Under the pieces are notes generated by a model. The model was not told the origin of the DNA and ran no database searches. It saw nothing but the letters and a program-made list of their open reading frames with translations. 64,000 nucleotides of DNA from Leptolyngbyaceae cyanobacterium (lineage in GTDB: Bacteria > Cyanobacteriota > Cyanobacteriia > Cyanobacteriales > Aerosakkonemataceae). Shown piece by piece: positions 25,451 to 34,704 of the stretch (within the stretch, counting starts at the first letter, position 1; each line of letters starts with the position of its first letter). Both the position numbers and the translations under genes were made by a program. Location: assembly GCA_036703985.1 (NCBI GenBank), contig DATNQN010000133.1:1-64000 (forward strand), in the 5' to 3' direction.

Positions 25451-26305
25451 ATGAGACAAAGTTGTCAGATTATATTTAGTTGGATTTTACGTTTAATAGT
25501 CAGGTTAATTTTTACTTTCACTGGGAGAGGCGGCGGTAAACTCGCGCCTCTACTACCAAAGGGTCAAAAGTTTTTAGTTAAAGGGTATGGCGGTAGATAT
25601 AAATTTAATGTTGATACGACATACCCAATGGAGGGGTCTGTCTGGCTCTGCGGTGTATATGATGTAGTAACTACTAAGTTTTTACGCCGAGTTATCCGTG
25701 CGGATGATGTGTTTTTAGATGTGGGGGCTAATTGCGGTATCCTGACTTTGGTGGCGGCAAGTGCGATCGAACGTGGTAAGATATACGCTTTTGAACCTGG
25801 CAAAGCTATTCGCGATCGTTTAGAAGCAAATTTAGCATTAAATCCTCACTTGCAAGAGATAGTTAAGGTCGTACCTTTAGGATTGGGAGCGAACAAAAGT
25901 CAGCTTTTTTATCATGAAGATGCTAATTATCGCGGTAATGGTGCTTTACAGTTAAGTGATGGTATCGCAGTAGATGTAATTTCCCTTGATGAATGGGTTT
26001 TGCTAGAAAATATCGCCAAAATCGATCTGATTAAAATAGATGTGGAAGGAATGGAATACGATGTGCTGTTGGGTGGAAAAGCCGTATTAGATAAATATCA
26101 TCCTTTGATTTATTTTGAGACACTGCCGATTTTCTTTCAACATAAAAATTACAAGATTAGAACCATCTACGAGTTTTTAGCTAGTTTAGGTTATCGAATG
26201 GTTAGCCCGATCAAACCTTACGCTGAAATTCCCTTTGATGGCCCTTATCCTGCAAATTCAGTGGCAATTCATACTAGTCATGCTGATAGATTGCCATTGC
26301 TTTGA
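25451..26305 (+). CDS. FkbM family SAM-dependent methyltransferase
   Basis: This is a methyltransferase of the FkbM family. The SAM-binding motif DVGANCGILTLVA is followed by FEPG, and the family ends with IDLIKIDVEGMEYDVLLGG. A hydrophobic N-terminal segment (IIFSWILRLIVRLIFTF) suggests membrane attachment. The ATG at 25451 is preferred over a GTG at 25406. FkbM enzymes O-methylate sugars or other small molecules; the substrate here is unknown. The stop is 8 nt from the stop of the convergent pentapeptide gene. Confidence 0.85.
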   Translation: MRQSCQIIFSWILRLIVRLIFTFTGRGGGKLAPLLPKGQKFLVKGYGGRYKFNVDTTYPMEGSVWLCGVYDVVTTKFLRRVIRADDVFLDVGANCGILTLVAASAIERGKIYAFEPGKAIRDRLEANLALNPHLQEIVKVVPLGLGANKSQLFYHEDANYRGNGALQLSDGIAVDVISLDEWVLLENIAKIDLIKIDVEGMEYDVLLGGKAVLDKYHPLIYFETLPIFFQHKNYKIRTIYEFLASLGYRMVSPIKPYAEIPFDGPYPANSVAIHTSHADRLPLL

Positions 26306-26313
26306 ATGCTGTC

Positions 26314-26808
26314 TTACCTGCACCCTAGAGAGTCACGAGTAGCAACGCCTGTTTGAGAATTTATGCCAGTTGCACGTTCGCATAATTTGTTGATTTGTGC
26401 TCCAGTTAAAATGGCATTGCTAAAGTCGGCACCATCAATATTGGTATTTTCAAAGAGGGAACGTAGTAAAATAGAATCAACTAAAACAGCATCGCTCAAA
26501 TCAGCACCAGAAAAGTTTGCTTGATCTGCGATCGCATTTGTCAAATCGGCAGAATGTAAATTAGCTTCTATCACTACAGATCCGCTGAAAACCGCTCCCC
26601 GCAAGTCAGCATTAGAAAAGTTGGTATTTTGCAGATTAGCATTGGAAAGCTCAGCTACAGGTAAACTCTGACCGGAAAAGTCTTTCCCTGACATTTTAGC
26701 ATTGCTAAACGATAAAGGAGGAGCGTAATCAAGTGCTTGTGCTGGTAAAGTCCAGCAGCAGAGAATTAGCGCCAAGAAGAAAGCTGTCAGTCGTCCGAAA
26801 ATCATCAT
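26314..26808 (-). CDS. exported pentapeptide-repeat protein
   Basis: A signal peptide (FFLALILCCWTLPAQA) leads to a small protein built of A(N/D)LxX repeats, e.g. NANLQNTNFSNADLRGAVF and ADQANFSGADLSDAVL. A C-terminal Cys pair (LCERATG and LGCR) could form a disulfide. It resembles the thylakoid-lumen pentapeptide proteins of cyanobacteria and chloroplasts (TL15/TL17 type), whose biochemical role is unknown. Two adjacent ATGs (26808 and 26805) can serve as start. Confidence 0.85.
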   Translation of the reverse strand: MMIFGRLTAFFLALILCCWTLPAQALDYAPPLSFSNAKMSGKDFSGQSLPVAELSNANLQNTNFSNADLRGAVFSGSVVIEANLHSADLTNAIADQANFSGADLSDAVLVDSILLRSLFENTNIDGADFSNAILTGAQINKLCERATGINSQTGVATRDSLGCR

Positions 26809-27390
26809 AAAGAGGTTGATTTGCTCGCTTAAAACACTATTCTAGCTATCAACCTAAAACGGGACAAAAAGCATTTTTTAGGAATCACAATTCAGGAGCC
26901 ACAATTCAAGAATCAGAACTCTCCGAGTCAGAATCTCACAATGATTGTACTTGCTGACTTCTCTTTTCCTGTAACCATTCCCGGCTGAGGTTGATAGCAA
27001 CTATTCTTAGATTACTGCATTCGGTGACTAATTAAGCAGCTAAGCTGGAAATTTTCCGCCAAAAGCTGACTCTCGTGTCAACATCGGGCATTAAGTGCTG
27101 CTATGAGAAAATATCATGTAATTGCTTGCAGATATTTCAATTTGATTTGATTAATAAAATTGACAAGGGAAAAGCTTTAAATAAAAGAGAGCTTTTTGAT
27201 TGGGAAAATTTGACTAAATTTATCTCAGTTGAGCGACGTATTTCCTTACCCCTCGTAGGTTATAAAAATAGGTATTCAAAAGTATAACCAGAGAATAATG
27301 ATATGAGGTTACTTAGTGACTAATCTAGTAAATAGATAAGCAAGAAATTGAATAAGATTTCTGAATTTCTGTAAGGAGGAAAATCAACGC
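26809..27390. other. 580-nt intergenic gap
   Basis: No credible gene is seen; a 70-codon frame at 27075-27287 has no recognisable features. The sequence includes short AATTCAGGAGCCAC / AATTCAAGAATCAG repeats near 26885-26935. A strong ribosome binding site (AAGGAGG) at the right end serves the next gene. Confidence 0.5.
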
Positions 27391-27993
27391 ATGACTGACA
27401 AACTAGTCAAATCTAATCTTCTGCCTCTTGGCGTAATTTCTGCCCTTTCTGTAAGCGGACTGTTGTTTGGAAGTTTGGCAGCTAATGCTCAAGTAAATAA
27501 TACTCCGCTGGATAATTCACCAAATCAAATAGATGGAACGGATCGAACACCTACTGATTTTAATCAGCCAGCAACTCAACCTAATCAGCCGCTCAATCAA
27601 CCACAAAATCAGCCGTTAAATCAACCACTCAATCAGCCAGAGCCAAATATAACGCCTAGTACTCCCACTACACTAAGCCCTTTAAGTGAGTATTCTCCTA
27701 ATCAAGCGCCTGTTCTAGGCATAGGTAGCCGAGGAGATGCAGTCAGAGACGTGCAAGCTTACTTAAGTCAACAAGGCTTGTATAATGGCGCTGCTGACGG
27801 TGTTTATGGTTATCGGACGCAGGAAGCAGTCAGACAATTCCAGCGATCGCAAAATCTGTCGGCAGATGGTGTTATTGGCCCACAAACTTGGGGTGCGATG
27901 ACTTCTCCATCAGGCGGAACGATGACTTCCCCACAGGGAGGCGCGATGACTTCTCCACAGGGAGGAATGATGACTTCTCCACAAGCTCCATAA
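27391..27993 (+). CDS. secreted peptidoglycan-binding protein with low-complexity arms
   Basis: A signal peptide (LGVISALSVSGLLFGSLAANAQ) is followed by an Asn/Gln/Pro-rich arm of NQPLNQP-type repeats (about 60-95). One PG_binding_1 domain comes next (LGIGSRGDAVRDVQAYLSQQ, YGYRTQEAVRQFQRSQ, DGVIGPQTWGAM). The tail is four imperfect MTSPQGG repeats. AAGGAGG lies about 11 nt ahead of the ATG and should give strong translation. It has no enzyme domain. It is the fifth peptidoglycan-binding-domain gene in the window. Confidence 0.85.
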   Translation: MTDKLVKSNLLPLGVISALSVSGLLFGSLAANAQVNNTPLDNSPNQIDGTDRTPTDFNQPATQPNQPLNQPQNQPLNQPLNQPEPNITPSTPTTLSPLSEYSPNQAPVLGIGSRGDAVRDVQAYLSQQGLYNGAADGVYGYRTQEAVRQFQRSQNLSADGVIGPQTWGAMTSPSGGTMTSPQGGAMTSPQGGMMTSPQAP

Positions 27994-28012
27994 AACTAAA
28001 GAATGATTAATT

Positions 28013-28050
28013 AATAGTCAGGAGTCAATTTAGATTGACTCCTGACTATT
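28013..28050 (+). terminator. 17-bp perfect stem-loop terminator
   Basis: Arms at 28013-28029 and 28034-28050 (AATAGTCAGGAGTCAAT and its exact complement) with a TTAG loop, 20 nt past the stop. The arms contain the dispersed AGTCAGGAGTC word. Only TTTGTT follows. Confidence 0.75.
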
Positions 28051-28147
28051 TGTTATGGAAATATCATTTAATCTTAGATTTTTAGATTTTGGCTTTTGAA
28101 TAAGTTTATACTCATTTGAAGAGCCTATTGTTTACTGATTTATCTAT

Positions 28148-29011
28148 ATGAGTCGCCTCAGTACATTAGAACAAGTAAACGGTAGCCATAATAAAGCATT
28201 AGAATGCCGACCTGATGACTACCGCTCTTGGTATAGGCGGGGCAATGCGTTTCTTGCTTTACACCGCTACCATGATGCTATAGCTAGTTACGAAAAAGCT
28301 ATTCAGTGCAAGTCAGATGATTTCCGTGCTTGGTATCAACTGGGAAATGCGCTAGATGAATTGGGCGATTACGAGGATGCGATCGCAAGTTACGATCGAG
28401 CTTTAAAGTATAATCGCTTAGACTATTGGATCTGGTATTGGCGGGGTCATACCCTGCGAAAAGTGGAACGCTATCAAGAGGCTGTTGATAGTTATGACGA
28501 AGCGCTGAAGTTACAACCAAATGATTACTGGGCAGTTTATCATAAAGGTCATGCCCTGAGAGGTTTGCAACGTTATGAAGAAGCGCTGGATTGTTACGAA
28601 CAAGCTTTGAATTTGCGATCGAAGGATTATTGGGCTTGGTATTGGCGGGGCGATACTCTACGTTTGATGGGTCGCGATCGAGAAGCCATTAGCTGCTACA
28701 ATAAGGCGCTAAGGCTAAAACCAAGGGATTTTTGGACTTGGTATCGTCGCGGCGATGCGTTGCGTTGTTTGGGTAGATTTCAAAATGCGATCGCCAGCTA
28801 TAGGAAAGCCTTAGACCTTAACTCGGATAACCCAGATGTTTGGTTTAATCAGGCTTGTTGTTATGCAATGCTAATTAAGGTTGATGAAGCTGTAGAAAGT
28901 TTGCAAGAAGCGATCGACCTAGAACCAACCAAATATCTCAACCTAGCGGAAACTAGCTCCTATTTTAATCGAATTCGCGGCGATCGGCGGTTTGAGTCTT
29001 TGTTTAAATAG
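28148..29011 (+). CDS. TPR repeat protein
   Basis: This 287-residue protein is made almost wholly of tandem TPR units (about seven), each with the pattern WYxxGxxLxxLxxYxxAIxSYxxAL, e.g. WYRRGNAFLALHRYHDAIAS and WYWRGDTLRLMGRDREAISC. The repeats carry DYWxWYWR at the junctions. It has no signal peptide or catalytic domain. TPR arrays hold protein partners together; no partner is indicated by the neighbours. Confidence 0.88.
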   Translation: MSRLSTLEQVNGSHNKALECRPDDYRSWYRRGNAFLALHRYHDAIASYEKAIQCKSDDFRAWYQLGNALDELGDYEDAIASYDRALKYNRLDYWIWYWRGHTLRKVERYQEAVDSYDEALKLQPNDYWAVYHKGHALRGLQRYEEALDCYEQALNLRSKDYWAWYWRGDTLRLMGRDREAISCYNKALRLKPRDFWTWYRRGDALRCLGRFQNAIASYRKALDLNSDNPDVWFNQACCYAMLIKVDEAVESLQEAIDLEPTKYLNLAETSSYFNRIRGDRRFESLFK

Positions 29012-29019
29012 GTGACCAT

Positions 29020-29150
29020 TTTTTGAATTCAAAATTCAAAATTCAAAATTCAAAATTAAGAAGAAATAAAAATTTTTAATTGATTAATTCTGGGTACAAG
29101 CCCCCACTGATTGTAATTTTGAATTAATAATTTTGAATTTTGAATTGATT
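29020..29150. repeat. AATTCAAA repeats
   Basis: Four tandem ATTCAAA(A) units near 29025-29056 are matched by the reverse-orientation TTTTGAATT units at about 29116-29145, which can fold back on them. The arrangement fits a terminator after the TPR gene. Confidence 0.7.
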
Positions 29151-29258
29151 TGACAGGGACAGGGGAAAACGGAAAGGGAAAGATGATAGTTGAATTTTTA
29201 AACTTCATCCTTTATCCTTCCTCATTCCCAATTTTCATCAATTAGGAGTTAATTAACG

Positions 29259-30245
29259 ATGCCGATTATTCGCGTCCCAAAAATTTGGGAAATTCCAGAA
29301 AGAGAAGTTACGCCAGAAACAGTTTTTTTCAATCGGCGTCGTTTCCTGAAAACATTAATGGGGGCGAGTGTGGGCGCTAGTATTTTACCGATACTCGGCT
29401 GTCAGCAATCATCGGAAGGAAAGATAGAATTAGCAAAAACATTGGATTTGCCCAAGTTAAATTTTCAAGGCAATCCAGCTTTTGCCGAAGTCGATCGACC
29501 GATTACAACTGAAACTTTAGCTGGCAAATATAATAACTATTACGAATTTGGTAGCGGTAAATCGATTTGGCAAGCCGCCCAAGCTTTACCTCTTGAAAAT
29601 TGGAAAGTTGAAGTAACTGGTTTAGTTAAAAATCCTCGCACTTACGATTTAGATGATTTGCAGAAAAAGTTTCCTTTAGAAGAAAGAGTTTATCGTTTTC
29701 GCTGCGTGGAAGCTTGGTCGATGGTCATTCCTTGGATTGGCTTTCCGATGCGGGAATTAATGGCGGCGGTAGAACCTACTTCTCAAGCTAAATTTGTCCG
29801 ATTCACGTCTTATTACAATCCTAAAATTACTGTAGGCCCTGCGTGGACGTTGGGTAGAAAATTACCTTGGCCTTATACGGAAGGTTTACGCTTAGATGAA
29901 ATGGCGAATGAATTGGCGTTTTTTGCGGTGGGAGTTTACAGTCATTCGTTGCCAAAACAGCACGGTGCGCCTTTGCGAGAGGTGATTCCTTGGAAATATG
30001 GGTTTAAGGGTGCGAAGTCGATCGCGAAAATTGAGTTTGTGGATAAACAACCTGCCACTTTTTGGAATACTCTCGTGCCAAATGAGTATGATTTTATAGC
30101 TAACGTCAATCCTAAAAAACCCCATCCTCGCTGGTCGCAAGCTACAGAAAAGTTTGTTGGTAATGGAGAGACTTTTAGTTGGGAAAAACGAGCCACATTG
30201 CCATATAACGGTTATGGGGAATATGTGGCTCGTTTGTATGCTTAA
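29259..30245 (+). CDS. msrP: protein-methionine-sulfoxide reductase catalytic subunit MsrP
   Basis: This is a periplasmic molybdopterin enzyme that repairs oxidised methionines. A twin-arginine-like motif RRRFLK is at residues 26-31, followed by a hydrophobic stretch, so export is by Tat. The molybdenum ligand is Cys149 in YRFRCVEAWSMVIPW. The family block HGAPLREVIPWKYGFKGAKSI follows near residue 230. At 328 residues the length is normal. The membrane partner MsrQ is not next to it; in cyanobacteria the electron donor may differ. Confidence 0.9.
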   Translation: MPIIRVPKIWEIPEREVTPETVFFNRRRFLKTLMGASVGASILPILGCQQSSEGKIELAKTLDLPKLNFQGNPAFAEVDRPITTETLAGKYNNYYEFGSGKSIWQAAQALPLENWKVEVTGLVKNPRTYDLDDLQKKFPLEERVYRFRCVEAWSMVIPWIGFPMRELMAAVEPTSQAKFVRFTSYYNPKITVGPAWTLGRKLPWPYTEGLRLDEMANELAFFAVGVYSHSLPKQHGAPLREVIPWKYGFKGAKSIAKIEFVDKQPATFWNTLVPNEYDFIANVNPKKPHPRWSQATEKFVGNGETFSWEKRATLPYNGYGEYVARLYA

Positions 30246-30306
30246 TTGGGAAGTTGGCAAATCGCAAAGGAAATTTTGAGCTAATTATGAACTCGCCCTG
30301 TTTCAG

Positions 30307-30681
30307 TTAAGCCGATCGCGATCGCGTTTCTCGGTCAGAAGGAGAGATTTTTCCAACATCTGCTGGATCTAGCTGTTCTTTGGCGATCGCGATTAGTTCC
30401 TCGACAGTATAAGGTCTGCCAGCTGACTCTGACCAGGTAAATGGCGCTAAGTAGGCTAAATCCTCAGCCTTTGGTTTGACCACAGATGCGGTTTCCAAGC
30501 GCCACAGCTTGTTTTTACCCATTACTTGCTTGTCCCAGTGCTGGTTGATCGCTTCCACAAAGTCATCCAACGACAAGCCGTGTCCTTCGTCTTGGCGCAT
30601 TCTGGCATTTAGCAGAAGTTCCCCAAGCCGATACCTACCGTCTCTGGTAAATCCTTGCGCCTGTTTTCTGTAAATTGGCAC
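30307..30681 (-). CDS. putative XRE-like DNA-binding protein
   Basis: The family is not firmly recognised. Residues 18-80 fit a helix-turn-helix of XRE type: RLGELLLNARMRQ, then GLSLDDFVEAIN and GKNKLWRLETASVVKPKAED, like the sxxxlsrxE element of that fold. The tail (YTVEELIAIAKEQLDP) is helical and the end is basic. It is divergent from the gene at 30823, and the 141-nt gap between them could carry a self-regulated promoter. Confidence 0.5.
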   Translation of the reverse strand: MPIYRKQAQGFTRDGRYRLGELLLNARMRQDEGHGLSLDDFVEAINQHWDKQVMGKNKLWRLETASVVKPKAEDLAYLAPFTWSESAGRPYTVEELIAIAKEQLDPADVGKISPSDRETRSRSA

Positions 30682-30822
30682 AGCGATAGTCTGTCACTCT
30701 TATTTAATCCATCTTCATTTCAATATAGATCGTAATTCTTCAGAATTTTGTTTGAAACATTGTTTGAAAAATGCTAATCTGTTCTCAGTGGTAAAAGTCA
30801 CGCGCCAGTGAGGAAAGAAATC

Positions 30823-31410
30823 ATGACTAAGCGGTTAACAGAATTCCTCAATCCAAAAAGCCTTCAAATCCAGCTTTCCGACATTGCCAAGGGAATAGGG
30901 AAGCCAACAGATCAACTCAGCTTGCCGAAAAAAGCGACGGAAGACCCCGACAGTTGGAAATGGCCGGAAATATTTTTGGTGGCAGTTGAGGGGGAAGGAG
31001 GGCGTTTTTGCAGCTATCGGATGTTGGAGTGTTGGCTGTTGGCGGTGATTGAGTTGCTGACGAATTGCACTGATTGGGAACGCTTAGAGGAATTGATTGC
31101 TGTTACCGAGGCGGAATTGAAAAGTTATTGTTACCCGCCAACGCACAAAGAACAATTGCAACAAGTTTTGGTGCAACAAAAAGCGCGTTTGGCAGATTTG
31201 AAAGCCAAAGCAAGTGGATTAATGAAAGCTTGGGATTGGGCGAAAGGATGGGAAAGGATTTTAAGGAATTGCGCTAATGAGAAGTCGTTAAATATAGCAG
31301 TAGAGTTATTTAGAATGCAGAAGTTATTGTTTGCTGAATATCCCGATGTAGTTGAGTCAGTGCGGCAAATTGGCAGACAGCAGCGAGTGTGTTTGCAGGG
31401 TGTTGGGTGA
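30823..31410 (+). CDS. hypothetical protein
   Basis: The family is not recognised. The ATG at 30823 is preferred because GAGGAAAG (30810-30817) is a good ribosome binding site for it. The 195-residue product has a KATEDPDSWKWPEIF region and a hydrophobic MLECWLLAVIELLTNC helix, and the rest is helical and charged (EELIAVTEAELKSY, LQQVLVQQKARLADLKAKAS). It has no signal peptide. The divergent neighbour may be its regulator. Confidence 0.55.
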   Translation: MTKRLTEFLNPKSLQIQLSDIAKGIGKPTDQLSLPKKATEDPDSWKWPEIFLVAVEGEGGRFCSYRMLECWLLAVIELLTNCTDWERLEELIAVTEAELKSYCYPPTHKEQLQQVLVQQKARLADLKAKASGLMKAWDWAKGWERILRNCANEKSLNIAVELFRMQKLLFAEYPDVVESVRQIGRQQRVCLQGVG

Positions 31411-31578
31411 GGAGTTGAGTTTGCGATCGCATTTCAGCCAAAAAATTTGATAATAAAATTTTATCTCGTTGGATTAAAAAATAATTCAAATTTTGATAAA
31501 ATCAGTACAAATGTTGTTCTCAAACGTTGATTCAAAATATAATTAATTAAGAACTAAGGAAGAATTATAAGTAATACT

Positions 31579-31800
31579 ATGAAAACTCAATTAGTTAAGC
31601 TAACCTACGAAATTGAACTTCAACCAGGAGAAAAGTTAACTCTCCCTGCATCTTTAGTAGAAAGTATAGGTGCTGGAAACTGGATTATCACTATCCAACC
31701 AAAGCAAACAGAACCTCCGATTACTCGCAGCCATGATGCTTTTTTAAGAGGTTACGCACCAGAAGACGAAGGACTTTATGACGACTATCCAACCGGGTGA
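31579..31800 (+). CDS. MazE-like antitoxin
   Basis: This 73-residue protein overlaps the start of a PemK/MazF toxin gene by 23 nt. Its first 40 residues (LVKLTYEIELQPGEKLTLP, then GAGNWIITI) fit a short beta-rich AbrB-like fold. The acidic tail (YAPEDEGLYDDYPTG) is typical of the toxin-neutralising end. The assignment rests mainly on size and context. Confidence 0.65.
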   Translation: MKTQLVKLTYEIELQPGEKLTLPASLVESIGAGNWIITIQPKQTEPPITRSHDAFLRGYAPEDEGLYDDYPTG

Positions 31801-32107
31801 GTTTTGGCTGGCAGATATTCCCTTCACAAGTGGCGCTGGGTCTAAAAAGCGCCCCGTACTTATACTTTGGTTAGATGGTGATGATATTGTAGCGGCAGCA
31901 GTTACATCTGCTAAACCGCGCACGCAAACTGATATAGTTCTTAATGATTGGTCAACCAGTGGTTTGCGTGTTGCTTCCACCGTGCGTCTGTCTCGACTCG
32001 ACTGTTTGGAAAAGTCCTTGTTGTTAGTAAAAATTGGTCAGCTTTCTGAAAGAGATGCACAGCAATTAAAAGAGGTATGGAATATGTATGTTAAACCTCA
32101 ATTTTAA
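31778..32107 (+). CDS. MazF/PemK-type toxin
   Basis: This is an endoribonuclease toxin of the PemK/MazF family. The start QPGEFWLADIPFTSGAGSKKRPVLIL holds the family GEFWLAD and KKRPVLIL motifs (residues 7-31). VTSAKPRTQTDIVLNDW and VRLSRLDCLEK follow, and RLDCLEKSLLLVKIGQLS is the usual C-terminal block. At 109 residues it is complete. It overlaps the antitoxin gene by 23 nt, so translation is coupled. It probably cuts mRNA when the antitoxin is degraded. Confidence 0.82.
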   Translation: MTTIQPGEFWLADIPFTSGAGSKKRPVLILWLDGDDIVAAAVTSAKPRTQTDIVLNDWSTSGLRVASTVRLSRLDCLEKSLLLVKIGQLSERDAQQLKEVWNMYVKPQF

Positions 32108-32225
32108 GCATCATCTTCAATTTGAATAGGATTTGAGAAATTCTATATAATCATCTATCTTAAGACAGATATTTGCGAGAGATTTTCTTTCCTACTTGCG
32201 TGACAAAATAAGTAGTATAAAATTC

Positions 32226-32882
32226 ATGCTAACGGGGATTGGGCTCTCTCGCATGGCTGCCGATCTAATTAAACCAAAACAAAAGTTTCTACTGACCGAT
32301 ATCAGTTGGGACGCTTACGAAAATATACTGAAAACTCTGGGTAATCGTTCGATTCGGATTACCTACGATCGCGGCAATTTAGAGTTAATCAGTCCATCCT
32401 ATCGCCATCAGCGCTACAAGACATTAATCGGACGTTTTATCAACATCATAGCGGAAGAAAAAGAAATTCCTTTGATTAATTGCGGTTCGGCTACTTTTAA
32501 ACGTCAGGATGTGGAAAGAGGTTTAGAACCTGATGAATGTTACTATATCCAAAATGCTCCTGCGGTCTTGGGTAAGTCGGAAATCGATCTCAGGTGCGAT
32601 CCTCCCCCGGATTTGGCGATCGAAATTGCGATCGGCGGTAGTTCCCTCAATCGAATAGCCATTTATACTGCACTTGGTATTCCGGAAGTTTGGTGCTATG
32701 ACGGTATCACGATGAAAGTTCACATCCTGGGAGAAACAGAGGATAAACTACCAAAGCAAAAGCTTTCCTTTCCATTTTTATCGATGCCTGAGTTGATGCA
32801 GTTTCTTAGGCAAGCAGAAGTAGTCGATGATACCACTCTGTTTAAGTCGTTCCGGGAGTGGGTGAGAAAGGGATTTCGTTAG
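32226..32882 (+). CDS. Uma2 family restriction-endonuclease-like protein
   Basis: This is a member of the Uma2 (DUF820) PD-(D/E)xK-like family, very common in cyanobacteria and of unknown role. Seen are ISWDAYENILKTLGNR, YDRGNLELISPSYRHQ, GLEPDECYYIQNA (the acidic active-site area), PPPDLAIEIAIGG (the ExK-like position is EIAIGG, with Ala-Ile where others have Val) and KLAIYxxLGIPEVW as NRIAIYTALGIPEVW. ATG at 32226 or 32253 may be the start; TTG at 32196 seems too far up. The C-terminus (FREWVRKGFR) is standard. Confidence 0.8.
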   Translation: MLTGIGLSRMAADLIKPKQKFLLTDISWDAYENILKTLGNRSIRITYDRGNLELISPSYRHQRYKTLIGRFINIIAEEKEIPLINCGSATFKRQDVERGLEPDECYYIQNAPAVLGKSEIDLRCDPPPDLAIEIAIGGSSLNRIAIYTALGIPEVWCYDGITMKVHILGETEDKLPKQKLSFPFLSMPELMQFLRQAEVVDDTTLFKSFREWVRKGFR

Positions 32883-32888
32883 GAGAAT

Positions 32889-32934
32889 AGGGGGATGGGG
32901 AGATGGGGGGATGGGGAGATGGGGAGATGGGGAG
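32889..32934. repeat. AGATGGGG minisatellite
   Basis: Five to six tandem AGATGGGG/GATGGGGGG units between Uma2 and the M32 gene. It is the intergenic form of the repeat found inside purK. Confidence 0.85.
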
Positions 32935-33022
32935 AAAAACAAAAATCAATTTTCATCCTTCATCCTTCATCCTTCGTCTGCGTCAGACTAGATAAAATAA
33001 CGGGATATCAAACAAAGAAGCT

Positions 33023-34546
33023 ATGCAGACTCTAGAAAAAACTAATCCGAAACTGACTGAGTTAAAAAAACGCCTTACGGAAATTAACGATATCGAATCT
33101 GCGGCGGCGGTGCTGTACTGGGATCAAGCAACTTATATGCCTCCCGGTGGTGCTGGTGCTAGGGGTCGTCAGTTGGCGACTCTCAGACAAATCGCGCACC
33201 AGAAGTTTACAGATGATGCAATTGGGGAATTATTGGCGGATTTGCGTTCTTATGAAGAAAGTTTGCCTTATGATTCTGATGAAGCTAGTTTAATTCGAGT
33301 GACGCGCCAAAAGTACGATCGCGCGGTGCGAGTTCCGGCAGAATTTCTGGCTAAATTCTCTCTTCATCGTACAGAATCTTACGGTGCATGGGCAAAAGCG
33401 CGACCGGAAAATAATTTTGCCGCCGTGCAACCTTATTTGGAAAAAACCTTAGAATTTAGCCGGGAAATGGCTAACTTTTTTCCCGGTTACGATCATATCG
33501 CCGATCCGCTGATTGATGGTAGCGACTATGGGATGAAAGCTGCCAATTTGCGATCGCTTTTTGCCGAATTGCGACAACAACTCATCCCCATTGTAGAGGC
33601 AATTACCTCTCAACCACCCGTCGATGATTCATGTTTGCGACAACATTTTTCAGAAACAGCACAACTTGCTTTTAGTCAAAAAGTAATCGAACAACTCGGT
33701 TATGATTTACATCGCGGACGGCAAGATAAAACATTACATCCGTTCATGACCAGCTTTTCAATTAGCGATGTTCGGATTACCACTCGCGTTTACGAAAATC
33801 ATCTCGGTCAAGCATTATTTAGCGCCATTCACGAAACCGGTCATGCCATGTACGAACAAGGCATTAATCCAGAATATGAAGGAACACCATTAGCAGATGG
33901 TACTTCTTCTGGCGTTCACGAAAGTCAATCTCGTTTGTGGGAAAATTTAATCGGTCGCAGTCGAGGATTTTGGCAAGTTTTCTATCCCACTTTGCAAAAC
34001 TTCTTCCCAAATCAATTAAGTGAAGTTCCCCTAGAAACATTTTATCGAGCAATTAATAAGGTTGAGCGTTCCTTAATTCGCACCGATGCTGATGAAGTAA
34101 CCTACAATCTTCACATCATGATTCGATTTGATTTAGAATTAGCAATGCTAGAAGGAAAACTAGCAGTACGCGACCTCCCAGAAGCTTGGAACGAACGCTA
34201 TCGTTCTGATTTAGGAATTATTCCTCCCAACGATAAGGAAGGAGTAATGCAAGACGTACATTGGTACACCGGAATTATTGGCGGAATGTTCCAAGGTTAT
34301 ACTTTGGGAAATATAATGAACGCTCAATTTTTCGAGGCAGCACTAAAAGCACATCCAGAAATTCCCCAACAAATAGAACAAGGAAATTTCCATACATTAC
34401 ATAATTGGTTGGCAGAAAATATCTATCGACATGGGAAAAAATATACTGCACCAGAGTTATTAGAAAAGGTAACTGGTCAATCGTTAAGTATTGAGCCTTT
34501 TATCCGTTATATCCAGCAAAAATACGGAGAAATTTACGCTCTTTAA
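33023..34546 (+). CDS. M32 family metallocarboxypeptidase
   Basis: This is a thermostable-carboxypeptidase-Taq-like enzyme that removes C-terminal residues from peptides, probably in the cytosol. The zinc motif HETGH is at residues 270-274 (SAIHETGHAMYEQG), with the downstream Glu in GVHESQSRLWEN. Other family blocks are VLYWDQATYMPPGG near 28-41 and VTYNLHIMIRFDLE near 358-371. At 507 residues the length matches the family. It has no signal peptide. It converges on the Uma2 gene across a gap with a palindromic repeat. Confidence 0.92.
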   Translation: MQTLEKTNPKLTELKKRLTEINDIESAAAVLYWDQATYMPPGGAGARGRQLATLRQIAHQKFTDDAIGELLADLRSYEESLPYDSDEASLIRVTRQKYDRAVRVPAEFLAKFSLHRTESYGAWAKARPENNFAAVQPYLEKTLEFSREMANFFPGYDHIADPLIDGSDYGMKAANLRSLFAELRQQLIPIVEAITSQPPVDDSCLRQHFSETAQLAFSQKVIEQLGYDLHRGRQDKTLHPFMTSFSISDVRITTRVYENHLGQALFSAIHETGHAMYEQGINPEYEGTPLADGTSSGVHESQSRLWENLIGRSRGFWQVFYPTLQNFFPNQLSEVPLETFYRAINKVERSLIRTDADEVTYNLHIMIRFDLELAMLEGKLAVRDLPEAWNERYRSDLGIIPPNDKEGVMQDVHWYTGIIGGMFQGYTLGNIMNAQFFEAALKAHPEIPQQIEQGNFHTLHNWLAENIYRHGKKYTAPELLEKVTGQSLSIEPFIRYIQQKYGEIYAL

Positions 34547-34619
34547 ATTGATTGGTGATAGGGGAATATTTGCTAGAGTTGGGCTGTTTTTTGCTCAGAT
34601 TTAAAATGAGGTAAACTCC

Positions 34620-34648
34620 AAACCCGGTTTCTTCAAAAAACCGGGTTT
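34620..34648. repeat. AAACCCGGTTT...AAACCGGGTTT palindromic repeat
   Basis: Two 11-nt arms (34620-34630 and 34638-34648) with a short loop, between the convergent M32 and Uma2 genes. It could end transcription on either strand. A similar AAACCGGGTTTTTT word is near 25326. Confidence 0.8.
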
Positions 34649-34704
34649 CTAACCTAATATTTAACGCAAGAGAAAGTCCTGTAGAAGATAACCACTACCT
34701 TCTA

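Noticed and set aside
27075-27287. 70-codon open frame as a gene
   Set aside because: No ribosome binding site, no domain, and codon use unlike neighbours; taken as chance.
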